A DNA stretch of 31,984 bases, from the NCBI RefSeq assembly GCF_949298305.1, contig NZ_CASFWU010000056.1, forward strand, positions 1-31,984, in the 5' to 3' direction. Under the pieces are notes generated by a model. It was not told the origin of the DNA and did no database searches. It was given only the letters and a program-made list of their open reading frames with translations. This document shows positions 1-6,195 of this stretch, piece by piece. The translations under genes and the position numbers were made by a program. Each line of letters begins with the position of its first letter. Positions within the stretch are counted from its first letter, which is position 1. Source of the DNA: an uncultured Bacteroides sp. (GTDB lineage: Bacteria; Bacteroidota; Bacteroidia; Bacteroidales; Bacteroidaceae).

Positions 1-1310
1 ACCATCAGGCGGTTGCGGTCTTCGATGAAGGCCAGTTCCTTGCCGTCGGGCGAGAAGCTGGGCATGGTGCGCTCTACGGTGGTGGAGGGCAGCAGCACTT
101 CCTCGTCAATCAGGGTGGCGTTGGCAAAGTTGGGGTCTTCCTTGCGGGCAATCCGGGCCAGGTAGAGCTGCCAGTTGCCGCCGCGTTCGCTGGCATAGGC
201 CAGGGTGCGGCCGTCGGGGGCGAAGCCGCCGTCGGCTTCGGCCGCCGCGGTGCGCGTAATCTGCTTGGTGGTGGCATAGTCGGCCGAGGTGACGAACACT
301 TCGCCGCGGACGATGAAGGCCACCTGGCTGCCGTCGGCCGAGGGAGTGGCCGACGTGGCGCCGCTTGTGAAGCTGAGGCGGGCCACGGCGTCGGCGTTGT
401 CGCGGGTCAGGCTTATTTTCACCTTCTGCGGCTTGCCGTTGACGGTCTGCGTATAGATTTCGCCGTCGTAGGTGTAGCACAGCGTGCCTTTGGCCTGCGA
501 GAGGAAGCGGACGGGGTGTGTCTTGAACGTGGTGACGGGCAGTACGCCTTGCGGGTTGTTCAGGCCCATGCGCCACACGTTGAACGTGCCCCCCTTGCGC
601 TCGCTCAGGAAGTAGACTTCCGTGCCGTTGTCCGAGAGGACGGGGTTGCGGTCTTCGCCTGCGCGGTTGGTCAGGTTGGTGTGGCGGCCGGTGGCGGCAT
701 CGTAGCGCCAGATGTCGCGGGTGACGGACGAGGTGTGGTGCTTGCGCCATTCGTCCTCAAAGCCCTTGCGGTCCTGGTAGAGGAAGGAGCCGCTGCCGTC
801 AGGCAGGAAGCAGACGGCTTCGGCGGGTGTGGCCAGCACCTGTTCGGTGCGTCCGCCCGCCACGGGCACGGCGTAGAGCTCGGTCATGGCCGAGGTGGGG
901 AAGAGGGCGCTCGAGGCGGGGTCTTGCAGGGCGGCGTTGAAGTAGACCTTCTGTCCGTCGGGCGAGAAGGCGGTGGGCACTTCAGACGCCGAGTTGTAGG
1001 TCAGGCGCCGCGCGCTTCCGCCGTCGGCAGGCATCACGAAGACGTCCATGTTGCCGTAGCGGTCGCTGGCGAAGGCTATTTGTTTGCCGTCGGGCGACCA
1101 TACGGGCGAGGCTTCGTAGGAAGCCTGCGAGGTGAGCCTTACGGCTTCGCCTCCTTGGGCATTCACTTTGTATAAGTCTCCTTGGTAACAGAATGCGATT
1201 TGTGTCCCGTCGGGCGAGATGCGTACGTCGCGCATCCAGAGCGGGGTGCCTGCCCAGGCGGCGGTTGCCGCCATCAGTCCCGCCAGTAAGCTGCCAATTG
1301 ATTTCTTCAT
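1..1310 (-). CDS. Tricorn-like S41 peptidase with PD40 propeller repeats, C-terminus outside window
   Basis: The gene runs off the left edge, so only the first 436 residues are visible. The protein starts MKKSIGSLLAGLMAATAAWA, a clear Sec signal peptide, and should be exported to the periplasm. After it come repeated WD40/PD40-type blades with the signature SPDG-x-x-(I/L)-A(F/Y), for example RISPDGTQIAF, WSPDGKQIAFASDR, FAPDGRTLAYASER and SFSPDGKELAFIEDR. In Bacteroidota such an N-terminal propeller usually precedes a PDZ and an S41 (tricorn/C-terminal-processing) protease domain in a protein of about 1,050-1,100 residues. That catalytic half is not in the window, so the peptidase call is an inference from family architecture. 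A good promoter lies about 70 bp upstream. A TolB-like protein without a protease domain is the alternative. Confidence 0.8.
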   Translation of the reverse strand, partial: MKKSIGSLLAGLMAATAAWAGTPLWMRDVRISPDGTQIAFCYQGDLYKVNAQGGEAVRLTSQASYEASPVWSPDGKQIAFASDRYGNMDVFVMPADGGSARRLTYNSASEVPTAFSPDGQKVYFNAALQDPASSALFPTSAMTELYAVPVAGGRTEQVLATPAEAVCFLPDGSGSFLYQDRKGFEDEWRKHHTSSVTRDIWRYDAATGRHTNLTNRAGEDRNPVLSDNGTEVYFLSERKGGTFNVWRMGLNNPQGVLPVTTFKTHPVRFLSQAKGTLCYTYDGEIYTQTVNGKPQKVKISLTRDNADAVARLSFTSGATSATPSADGSQVAFIVRGEVFVTSADYATTKQITRTAAAEADGGFAPDGRTLAYASERGGNWQLYLARIARKEDPNFANATLIDEEVLLPSTTVERTMPSFSPDGKELAFIEDRNRLM

Positions 1311-1380
1311 AAAAGTAGGATTGATGTTATGTTTTGTATAGATATCAGCAAGAGACTGTTCAGTCTGTTTTTATAGTGGG

Positions 1381-1412
1381 CAAAGATAGCGAAAGGTGAG
1401 TGGAGAGGCAAA
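1381..1412 (-). promoter_or_regulatory. Bacteroidota-type promoter of the S41 peptidase gene
   Basis: On the minus strand TTTG (1409-1412) is followed after 20 bp by TATCTTTG (1381-1388). This matches the Bacteroides TTTG-N19-21-TAnnTTTG consensus well. Transcription should start near 1374, leaving a leader of about 65 nt before the ATG at 1310. Confidence 0.7.
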
Positions 1413-1590
1413 CGAAAAACAGAGTTTTTCAGTTTGACTATCCCGAACCGCGGCCTGTCTTACCTAATCTGAAGATACTGAAAGGTGAGTGCAGAGGCAA
1501 ATGAAAACGAAGTTTTCTGGTTTGACTGTGCCGACCGCATTCTGTCTTATCCAAATCCGAAGATAGGGAAAATGAGCAAAACACCTCAAA
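1383..1590. repeat. Tandem duplication of about 88 bp covering the promoter region
   Basis: Two adjacent copies start at the shared hexamer AAGATA at 1383 and 1472. A third, truncated copy starts at 1560, so the spacing is 89 then 88 bp. Shared blocks in order are GAAAGGTGAGTG, AGAGGCAAA, GTTTGACT, CTGTCTTA and the closing AATC(T/C)G. The first copy contains the complete promoter. In the second the upstream CAAA is kept but the minus-10 equivalent has decayed (GAAGATA instead of CAAAGATA). Confidence 0.75.
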
Positions 1591-1604
1591 AAAACGGTTG
1601 AATA

Positions 1605-1636
1605 TTTGGAACGTATCGCCGAAAGCCATATCTTTG
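1605..1636 (+). promoter_or_regulatory. Promoter of the tRNA-Gln-like gene
   Basis: TTTGG (1605-1609) and TATCTTTG (1629-1636) are separated by 19 bp, an excellent match to the Bacteroidota vegetative promoter. The predicted start is near 1643, about 25 nt before the first acceptor-stem base of the tRNA-like sequence at 1668. Confidence 0.7.
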
Positions 1637-1667
1637 CACCGCTTTTTAACAGAAAGCACCTGAAGTT

Positions 1668-1739
1668 TGGACTATGGTGTAATGGTAGCACAACAGGTTT
1701 TGGTTCTGTTTGTCCAGGTTCGAAGTTCCTTGCGAATGC
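1668..1739 (+). pseudogene. Broken tRNA-Gln (anticodon TTG)
   Basis: The first 57 bases (1668-1724) read as a normal tRNA: acceptor 5' strand TGGACTA, D arm with GTG/CAC stem and loop TAATGGTAG, anticodon stem ACAGG/TCTGT with loop TTTTGGT (anticodon TTG, glutamine), and the T-arm start CCAGGTTCGAA. After 1724 the sequence departs. The expected second T strand CCTGG and the 3' acceptor strand TAGTCCA are absent; GTTCCTTGCGAATGCC stands in their place and cannot pair with TGGACTA. It is therefore probably not a working tRNA despite a strong promoter. Loss could come from a deletion or from an imprecise recombination at a tRNA 3' end. I cannot exclude a local assembly error. Confidence 0.65.
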
Positions 1740-2009
1740 CGGAGTTTTTGTTTGTATAGGCGCCGAATCTTCCCTTCCTTTACATTTTGACACTTTGACT
1801 TGGCCGATGCGCGAGAATCGCTTATTTCGGCCTTCCGCCCGGCTTGCGCCGAAAAACGGAAGCGGAAATCCATAACCGTCTGCATGGCAGGCGGATAGCG
1901 AAATCCTTACATTTGAAAGAGCGGAAAAAGTGGCTCCCGGGGGAGGAAAACACCCCCTTCCCGCCTCCCAAAAGGCACTTTGGAGGAGCCGGCTTCCCTT
2001 CCGGGAGGC
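1740..2009. other. GC-rich stretch without a supported gene
   Basis: Between the tRNA remnant and the first repeat array I see no coding region. Reading frames on both strands are open only by composition and look unlike protein. Short inverted elements are present, such as CTTCCG/CGGAAG around 1837-1863 and GGGGG/CCCCC around 1940-1957. No terminator with a T-run is evident. Confidence 0.4.
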
Positions 2010-2141
2010 CGTAACAAGGTTTCCCGGCGCTCCGCACAAGCATTCCGGGTGTTCCGCACAAGCAATCTGCGCGGACGGAGCAAGCATTGCCGGCAGGCGG
2101 AACAAGCATTGTCGGCGGACGGAGCTTGCACGGTGGCCGCT
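2010..2141. repeat. Array of six degenerate 22-bp units (first of three loci)
   Basis: Six units follow one another exactly every 22 bp, starting at 2010, 2032, 2054, 2076, 2098 and 2120. Most contain the core CAAGCAT or CAAGCAA at the same offset, for example CCGCACAAGCATT, CGGAGCAAGCATTG and CGGAACAAGCATTG. The last unit has the reverse core CTTGCAC. Copies diverge substantially but the period is kept without slips. The array lies between the tRNA remnant and the promoter of the PNPOx-like gene. Confidence 0.75.
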
Positions 2142-2216
2142 CCGGACACGACGAAGGCGCCTTTCCGGCCTCTGTTTCGCGCTTTCCGAGGAAAGGCCGT
2201 GTCAGCCGAAATTGCC

Positions 2217-2260
2217 TTTTGCAGGCATTTTGCAAGCGTTTTGCGGATATTTTGAGCAAA
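2217..2260. repeat. Four 11-bp units beginning TTTTG
   Basis: TTTTG recurs at 2217, 2228, 2239 and 2250, exactly every 11 bp, with TTTTGCAGGCA, TTTTGCAAGCG and TTTTGCGGATA as the first three units. T-tracts phased at about one helical turn can bend DNA. It sits about 150 bp upstream of the next promoter. Confidence 0.55.
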
Positions 2261-2406
2261 CTGCAAATCCGTTTCCACTCTTGTGGGTCGTTGTCGGTGT
2301 TTTATGGTGCCCACTGCCTCGTCCAGAAATGGATGCGTACGCTTGGAGACGGCTCCGCTATGAAAGAAAGTTTGCCCGGAGGAAAAGCTTGTTCGGATTA
2401 TATTCG

Positions 2407-2414
2407 TATATTTG
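2407..2414 (+). promoter_or_regulatory. Probable -7 element for the PNPOx-like gene
   Basis: TATATTTG fits TAnnTTTG and is 45 bp upstream of the ATG at 2459. No TTTG is found at the usual distance upstream, so support comes from the -7 box and its position only. Confidence 0.45.
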
Positions 2415-2458
2415 CTACATTCGAGGAAGATTTGCATGATTTTAAATGATTGGTACTT

Positions 2459-2881
2459 ATGAAAGACATGGAAAAAACGATAGGTCCGCTCGTCGACAAA
2501 CAGAAGGTCGCATTTATAGGTTCGGTCGGCCAGGACGGTTTCCCTTATGTGAAGGCCATGCTTGCTCCCCGCAAGCGCGAAGGTATCCGGGTGTTCTATT
2601 TCACGACCAATACCCACTCGATGCGTGTGGACCAATACCGGAAGAACGCGAAGGCCTGCATCTATTTTTGCGACAAGCGTTTCTTCCGCGGCGTGATGCT
2701 GAGGGGAACCATGGAGGTGTTGACCGATGCCGTGCACAAGGAAATGATTTGGCAGGAAGGCGACACGATGTATTATAAGGAAGGGGTGGGCGACCCCGAC
2801 TATTGCGTTTTGCGTTTCACTGCCACCGACGGGCGTTACTATCGCGACTTCTCGTCTGAAGATTTCACAGTCTGCCCTTGA
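2459..2881 (+). CDS. Pyridoxamine 5'-phosphate oxidase (PNPOx-like) family protein
   Basis: The 140-residue product has the split-barrel flavin-binding pattern of small PNPOx-like proteins: an N-terminal helix, then VAFIGSVGQDGFPYVKAML, then the strand VFYFTTNTHSMRVDQYRKNAKACIYF typical of the general-stress-protein-26 and heme/flavin-binding subgroups. Such proteins bind FMN, F420 or heme and are cytoplasmic dimers; most have no assigned substrate. I chose ATG 2459; ATG 2468 and TTG 2450 are in frame, and no Shine-Dalgarno sequence is expected in this phylum to decide. It is a single-gene unit, with a hairpin terminator directly downstream. True pyridoxamine phosphate oxidase (PdxH) is unlikely because that enzyme is over 200 residues long. 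Confidence 0.8.
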   Translation: MKDMEKTIGPLVDKQKVAFIGSVGQDGFPYVKAMLAPRKREGIRVFYFTTNTHSMRVDQYRKNAKACIYFCDKRFFRGVMLRGTMEVLTDAVHKEMIWQEGDTMYYKEGVGDPDYCVLRFTATDGRYYRDFSSEDFTVCP

Positions 2882-2920
2882 TTTCGTCACCTCGGCGATG
2901 CCCGGTGAGGCTCTGGGACG

Positions 2921-2956
2921 GAGCTCCGGTTCCCCGGGGTGAAGCCGGAGCTTTTG
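2921..2956. terminator. Hairpin terminator between convergent genes
   Basis: AGCTCCGG (2922-2929) pairs with CCGGAGCT (2945-2952), extended by TTC/GAA next to the loop, and is followed by TTTT on the plus strand. It lies between the PNPOx-like gene and the convergent DMT gene and could serve the first. Confidence 0.65.
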
Positions 2957-2989
2957 CCCGTACTGGCGGCTTCATGCCCCTGCCTTGCC

Positions 2990-3880
2990 TTAACGCTTGG
3001 TCATGGCAATCATGAACGTGATGGCCACGATTGAAATCAGGATGCCGACGACGATGTTGGCCGTCAGCGTCTCGCCGAAGACCAGCGTTCCCACCAGGAT
3101 GGCCGTGACGGGCTCGAACACGCCGAGCACGGACGCCTTGGTGGCCCCGATGTTGCGGGTGGCGATGGCCAGCGTGGCGGTGGACACCACCGTGGGCAGC
3201 AGGGCCAGCCCGAGCAGGCTCAGCCAGGCCGTATGGCCCGTCAGCCCGGTGGTTATCTCGGCGTCAGACATCATGATTTTGCCGAAGAAGATGACGGCCC
3301 CCACCGAGAGGGCGTAGAAGGTCAGGAGGCTGTTCGGTATGCTGCCGATGGCCTTGTTGCGGTTGATGATGACAATGAACAGTGCATAGACCAGGGCCGA
3401 ACCTAAGGAGAGAAGGACACCGGTCGGGTCGGCCGCCTGCGACGAGCCGTTTTGCGTCATGATGACCACCCCGGCAAACGTCGCTACGATGGAGAGCCAC
3501 ACCGGCCACGAAGGAACCACGCGCAGAAAGACCATGATGATGGCCACCAGGACCGGATAGAGGAAGATGATGGTGGTGGCCAGCCCGGAGGCAATGTAGT
3601 TGTAGGCCTCGAACAGGAAAATGCTGCTGGACGTATAGAGCAGGCCGAGCACGAGCAGTACGCCCGCCTGCTTCCACGAAATGCGGAAACTCTGCCTGCG
3701 CAGCAGCAGAAAGGCGCCCAGAAGCAGCACGGCAATGGCGTAGCGGAAGAACAGGATGGATTCAATCGGGGCGCCGTCCCTCATCAGGGGGACACCGAAC
3801 AGGGGATTCAGGCCGTAAGTGATGCCGGTGATGATGCCGGCCGGATAACCGATGATTGCATTGCGACTGAGGGGCTTCAT
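2990..3880 (-). CDS. EamA/DMT-family membrane transporter
   Basis: The 296-residue product is almost entirely hydrophobic, with about ten membrane segments arranged as two EamA repeats (about residues 10-135 and 150-290). Recognisable family features are GITYGLNPLFG in the first segment, the short loop after FFRYAIAVLLLGAFLL, and the closing FEPVTAILVGTLVFGE of the second repeat. DMT proteins of this type sit in the inner membrane and usually export metabolites or amino acids; the substrate cannot be read from the sequence. I chose the start at 3880 (MKPLSRNAII). The frame stays open for another 128 codons upstream, but that extension lacks membrane or family character and covers an inverted-repeat-rich intergenic stretch. 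Confidence 0.88.
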   Translation of the reverse strand: MKPLSRNAIIGYPAGIITGITYGLNPLFGVPLMRDGAPIESILFFRYAIAVLLLGAFLLLRRQSFRISWKQAGVLLVLGLLYTSSSIFLFEAYNYIASGLATTIIFLYPVLVAIIMVFLRVVPSWPVWLSIVATFAGVVIMTQNGSSQAADPTGVLLSLGSALVYALFIVIINRNKAIGSIPNSLLTFYALSVGAVIFFGKIMMSDAEITTGLTGHTAWLSLLGLALLPTVVSTATLAIATRNIGATKASVLGVFEPVTAILVGTLVFGETLTANIVVGILISIVAITFMIAMTKR

Positions 3881-4281
3881 GGAGGTGTAATGTAAAGTAA
3901 AGATTTTAAGTTTTGCATGTAATACTTCCCTGGAAGCTAAGAAGTTATAGAAGTTCTCACTTCGCTTTGCCCTGTTGGAAGTTAAAGCCGGTAGTCTTGC
4001 AAAAGGGAACATTGGCAGTAACAGGTCTATTGGCCTTTGACTCCCAAGCCCGCCCTGGTGGGCGATAACTTCTTCTAACTCCTTTAACTTCTGCAAGTTT
4101 CGCACTTGCGAAACTTGAGTAAAGTTTTTATCGGGGCGCAAAATTACACAAAATCCCGCAAGAGTGTACTCCGCACGGCCGCCAACTCTATTTTTCTGCC
4201 TGCCCTGATGGTAAATCGGCGTTTTTTCGCTATGTTTGTGTGACAATAACGAATAAGGAACCAATTTAGCAACGACCGAAT
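3881..4281. other. Divergent intergenic region rich in inverted repeats
   Basis: This 401-bp spacer separates the DMT gene from exonuclease III. It holds a near-perfect palindrome at 4094-4117 (arm CAAGTTTCGC, loop ACTT), a short hairpin CGCCC-TGGT-GGGCG at 4051-4064, and AGAAGTTAT (3940-3948) inverted as ATAACTTCT at 4065-4073. The motif GAAGTTA and its complement recur several times (for example near 3942, 3976 and 4068). The mix suggests an interspersed or MITE-like intergenic element, though no target-site duplication is evident. Confidence 0.45.
4231..4238 (+). promoter_or_regulatory. Probable -7 element for exonuclease III
   Basis: TATGTTTG fits TAnnTTTG, 43 bp upstream of the ATG at 4282. 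There is no clear TTTG at the expected upstream spacing. Confidence 0.5.
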
Positions 4282-5037
4282 ATGAAATTTATCTCCTGGA
4301 ATGTGAACGGGCTCCGCGCCTGTAAGGACAAAGGCTTCGGCGAAGCCTTCCAACGGCTGGATGCCGACTTCTTCTGCCTGCAAGAGACCAAGATGCAGGA
4401 AGGACAGCTGGACCTGCAATTCGACGGCTACGCCTCTTACTGGAATTATGCCGAAAAGAAAGGCTACTCGGGCACGGCCATCTATACGCGCCACCAGCCC
4501 CTGGGCGTCAGCTACGGCATCGACCTGGAGCATCACGACAAGGAGGGCCGCGTCATCACGCTGGAGATGCCGGACTTCTACCTTGTCACCGTCTACACGC
4601 CCAACTCGCAGGACGAGCTGCGCCGGCTGGACTACCGCATGACGTGGGAAGACGACTTCCGCGCCTACCTGCTGAAGCTCGACGCCTCGAAGCCCGTCAT
4701 CGTGTGCGGCGACCTGAACGTGGCCCATCAGGAAATAGACCTGAAGAACCCCAAGACCAACCGCCGCAACGCGGGTTTCACGGACGAGGAGCGTGCCAAG
4801 TTCACCGTTCTGCTGGAAAGCGGCTTCACCGACACCTTCCGCTACTTCTACCCCGACCGGAAGGACATCTACTCCTGGTGGTCCTACCGCTTCCGTGCGC
4901 GCGAGAAGAACGCGGGCTGGCGCATCGACTACTTCCTCGTCTCCAACCGCCTGCGCGGGAAACTGACAGACGCCAAAATCCATACGGACATTTATGGTTC
5001 GGACCATTGTCCGGTGGAAGTGGACGTGCAGTTTTAA
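4282..5037 (+). CDS. xth: Exodeoxyribonuclease III (AP endonuclease, ExoIII family)
   Basis: The 251-residue product is a complete exonuclease III/APE1-type enzyme of the endonuclease-exonuclease-phosphatase fold. It cleaves DNA at abasic sites and degrades from 3' ends in base excision repair in the cytoplasm. All catalytic motifs are visible: WNVNGLR (N7), LQETK with the metal-binding E35, Y105 in VYTPNS, GDLNVAH (D144, N146) and the final SDHCPV with D241 and H242. Length is normal for the APE1-like subgroup. It starts at the only ATG that keeps the N-terminal MKFISWNVNG. It appears to be a single-gene unit with its own promoter. Confidence 0.96.
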   Translation: MKFISWNVNGLRACKDKGFGEAFQRLDADFFCLQETKMQEGQLDLQFDGYASYWNYAEKKGYSGTAIYTRHQPLGVSYGIDLEHHDKEGRVITLEMPDFYLVTVYTPNSQDELRRLDYRMTWEDDFRAYLLKLDASKPVIVCGDLNVAHQEIDLKNPKTNRRNAGFTDEERAKFTVLLESGFTDTFRYFYPDRKDIYSWWSYRFRAREKNAGWRIDYFLVSNRLRGKLTDAKIHTDIYGSDHCPVEVDVQF

Positions 5038-5056
5038 GTTTTGGATGGTAATGGCG

Positions 5057-5124
5057 TATATTTGTACAAAAACGTACGTTTTCTCCGTTTACTTTTGCTA
5101 CTTTTGCATCGTGTACGTAAACGG
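5057..5124 (+). promoter_or_regulatory. Promoter/operator region of the SDR gene with palindromes
   Basis: Three TAnnTTTG matches lie at 5057-5064 (TATATTTG), 5090-5097 and 5099-5106 (both TACTTTTG). A perfect 14-bp palindrome AAAACGTACGTTTT lies at 5069-5082. CCGTTTAC (5085-5092) is repeated inverted as GTAAACGG at 5117-5124, 32 bp centre to centre. Palindromes around the promoter suggest a repressor or activator site for the sugar-acid genes downstream. The regulator is not in the window. Confidence 0.45.
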
Positions 5125-5272
5125 GGCGCGCGTCGGATAACCTTAAATGAAGGTAGTGATGAGAAAAGTTAGGTAAGGCAGGCCGCCCGAACGTATATAT
5201 AGAAGCGGTATGTGCCGCACGATGTCGGACTATGAATATCACTATTTTCTAACTTATAATTATTATAACACT

Positions 5273-6076
5273 ATGAATCAGTATTTGAATTTCTCATTGG
5301 AAGGTAAGGTGGCGCTCGTAACAGGTGCTTCTTACGGTATCGGTTTTGCCATCGCTTCTGCTTTCGCAGAACAGGGTGCAACCATTTGCTTCAACGACAT
5401 CAATCAGGAACTGGTAAATAAAGGTCTGGCCGCCTACGCAGAGAAGGGCATCAAGGTACACGGCTATGTGTGCGACGTAACCGACGAACCTGCCGTACAG
5501 GCTATGGTTGCCCAGATTGAAAAAGAAGTGGGTACGATTGACATCCTCGTGAACAATGCCGGCATCATCCGCCGTGTGCCCATGCACGAGATGGAAGCAG
5601 CCGATTTCCGCCGCGTCATCGACATCGACCTGAACGCTCCCTTCATCGTATCGAAGGCCGTACTGCCTGCCATGATGAAGAAAGGCCACGGCAAGATTAT
5701 CAACATCTGCTCCATGATGTCCGAACTGGGACGCGAAACCGTATCGGCCTATGCAGCCGCCAAGGGTGGCCTGAAGATGCTCACCCGCAACATCTGCTCC
5801 GAATACGGCGAATACAACATCCAGTGCAACGGCATCGGCCCGGGCTACATCGCAACTCCGCAGACCGCTCCGCTCCGCGAAAAGCAACCCGACGGCAGCC
5901 GTCATCCGTTCGATTCGTTCATCTGCGCCAAGACTCCCGCAGGCCGCTGGCTCGACCCGCAGGAACTGACCGGTCCTGCCGTGTTCCTGGCTTCCGAGGC
6001 TTCGAATGCAGTCAACGGACACATCCTCTACGTAGACGGCGGTATCCTGGCTTACATCGGCAAGCAACCCAAATAA
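5273..6076 (+). CDS. Gluconate 5-dehydrogenase-like short-chain dehydrogenase (IdnO/KduD type)
   Basis: The 267-residue product is a classical SDR with TGASYGIG (residues 17-24) for NAD(P) binding, the LVNNAG motif, and an active site with Ser in INICSMMSELGRE and Tyr/Lys in YAAAK. The blocks KIINICSMMSELGR, LKMLTR, NGIGPGYIAT and ASNAVNGHILYVDGGI closely follow bacterial gluconate 5-dehydrogenase (IdnO). KduD, which reduces 2,5-diketo-3-deoxygluconate in uronate breakdown, is the nearest alternative. The ATG at 5273 gives the family N-terminus (LEGKVALVTG near residue 9); an in-frame ATG at 5210 adds 21 unlikely residues. It is cytoplasmic. A DUF4861 lipoprotein follows after a terminator, which suggests sugar-acid use. 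Confidence 0.87.
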   Translation: MNQYLNFSLEGKVALVTGASYGIGFAIASAFAEQGATICFNDINQELVNKGLAAYAEKGIKVHGYVCDVTDEPAVQAMVAQIEKEVGTIDILVNNAGIIRRVPMHEMEAADFRRVIDIDLNAPFIVSKAVLPAMMKKGHGKIINICSMMSELGRETVSAYAAAKGGLKMLTRNICSEYGEYNIQCNGIGPGYIATPQTAPLREKQPDGSRHPFDSFICAKTPAGRWLDPQELTGPAVFLASEASNAVNGHILYVDGGILAYIGKQPK

Positions 6077-6091
6077 ATCGTGTAACCGAAT

Positions 6092-6142
6092 AATAAGGTG
6101 GTAAAAAGCGGTGGAAAAACCGCATTGCCACCTTATTTTTTT
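6092..6142 (+). terminator. Nested-hairpin intrinsic terminator after the SDR gene
   Basis: AATAAGGTGG (6092-6101) pairs with CCACCTTATT (6128-6137). Inside it GCGGT (6108-6112) pairs with ACCGC (6119-6123). A run of seven T follows. This should end most transcripts of the SDR gene, although the DUF4861 gene downstream has no clear promoter of its own and may depend on read-through. Confidence 0.8.
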
Positions 6143-6195
6143 AGTCCGCACGGAGTTTACCGGTCGTAGCGGACTTTCTTAAAAAGCTATTTATT

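Noticed and set aside
2010..2022. Match to the 3' end of 16S rRNA (GTAACAAGGT)
   Set aside because: Only about ten bases agree and the surrounding sequence is unrelated. It is one unit of the degenerate repeat array.
1907..2890. 327-codon minus-strand frame opposite the PNPOx-like gene
   Set aside because: It is antisense to a gene with family features and continues into the degenerate 22-bp array. It shows no recognisable domain.
4139..4146. TAATTTTG on the minus strand as promoter of the DMT gene
   Set aside because: It matches TAnnTTTG, but it would leave a leader of about 250 nt and has no upstream element at the usual distance. Support is too weak to list.
3881..4264. N-terminal extension of the DMT transporter
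   Set aside because: The extra 128 residues have no membrane or domain character and are encoded by palindromic intergenic sequence. The EamA fold begins right after the ATG at 3880.
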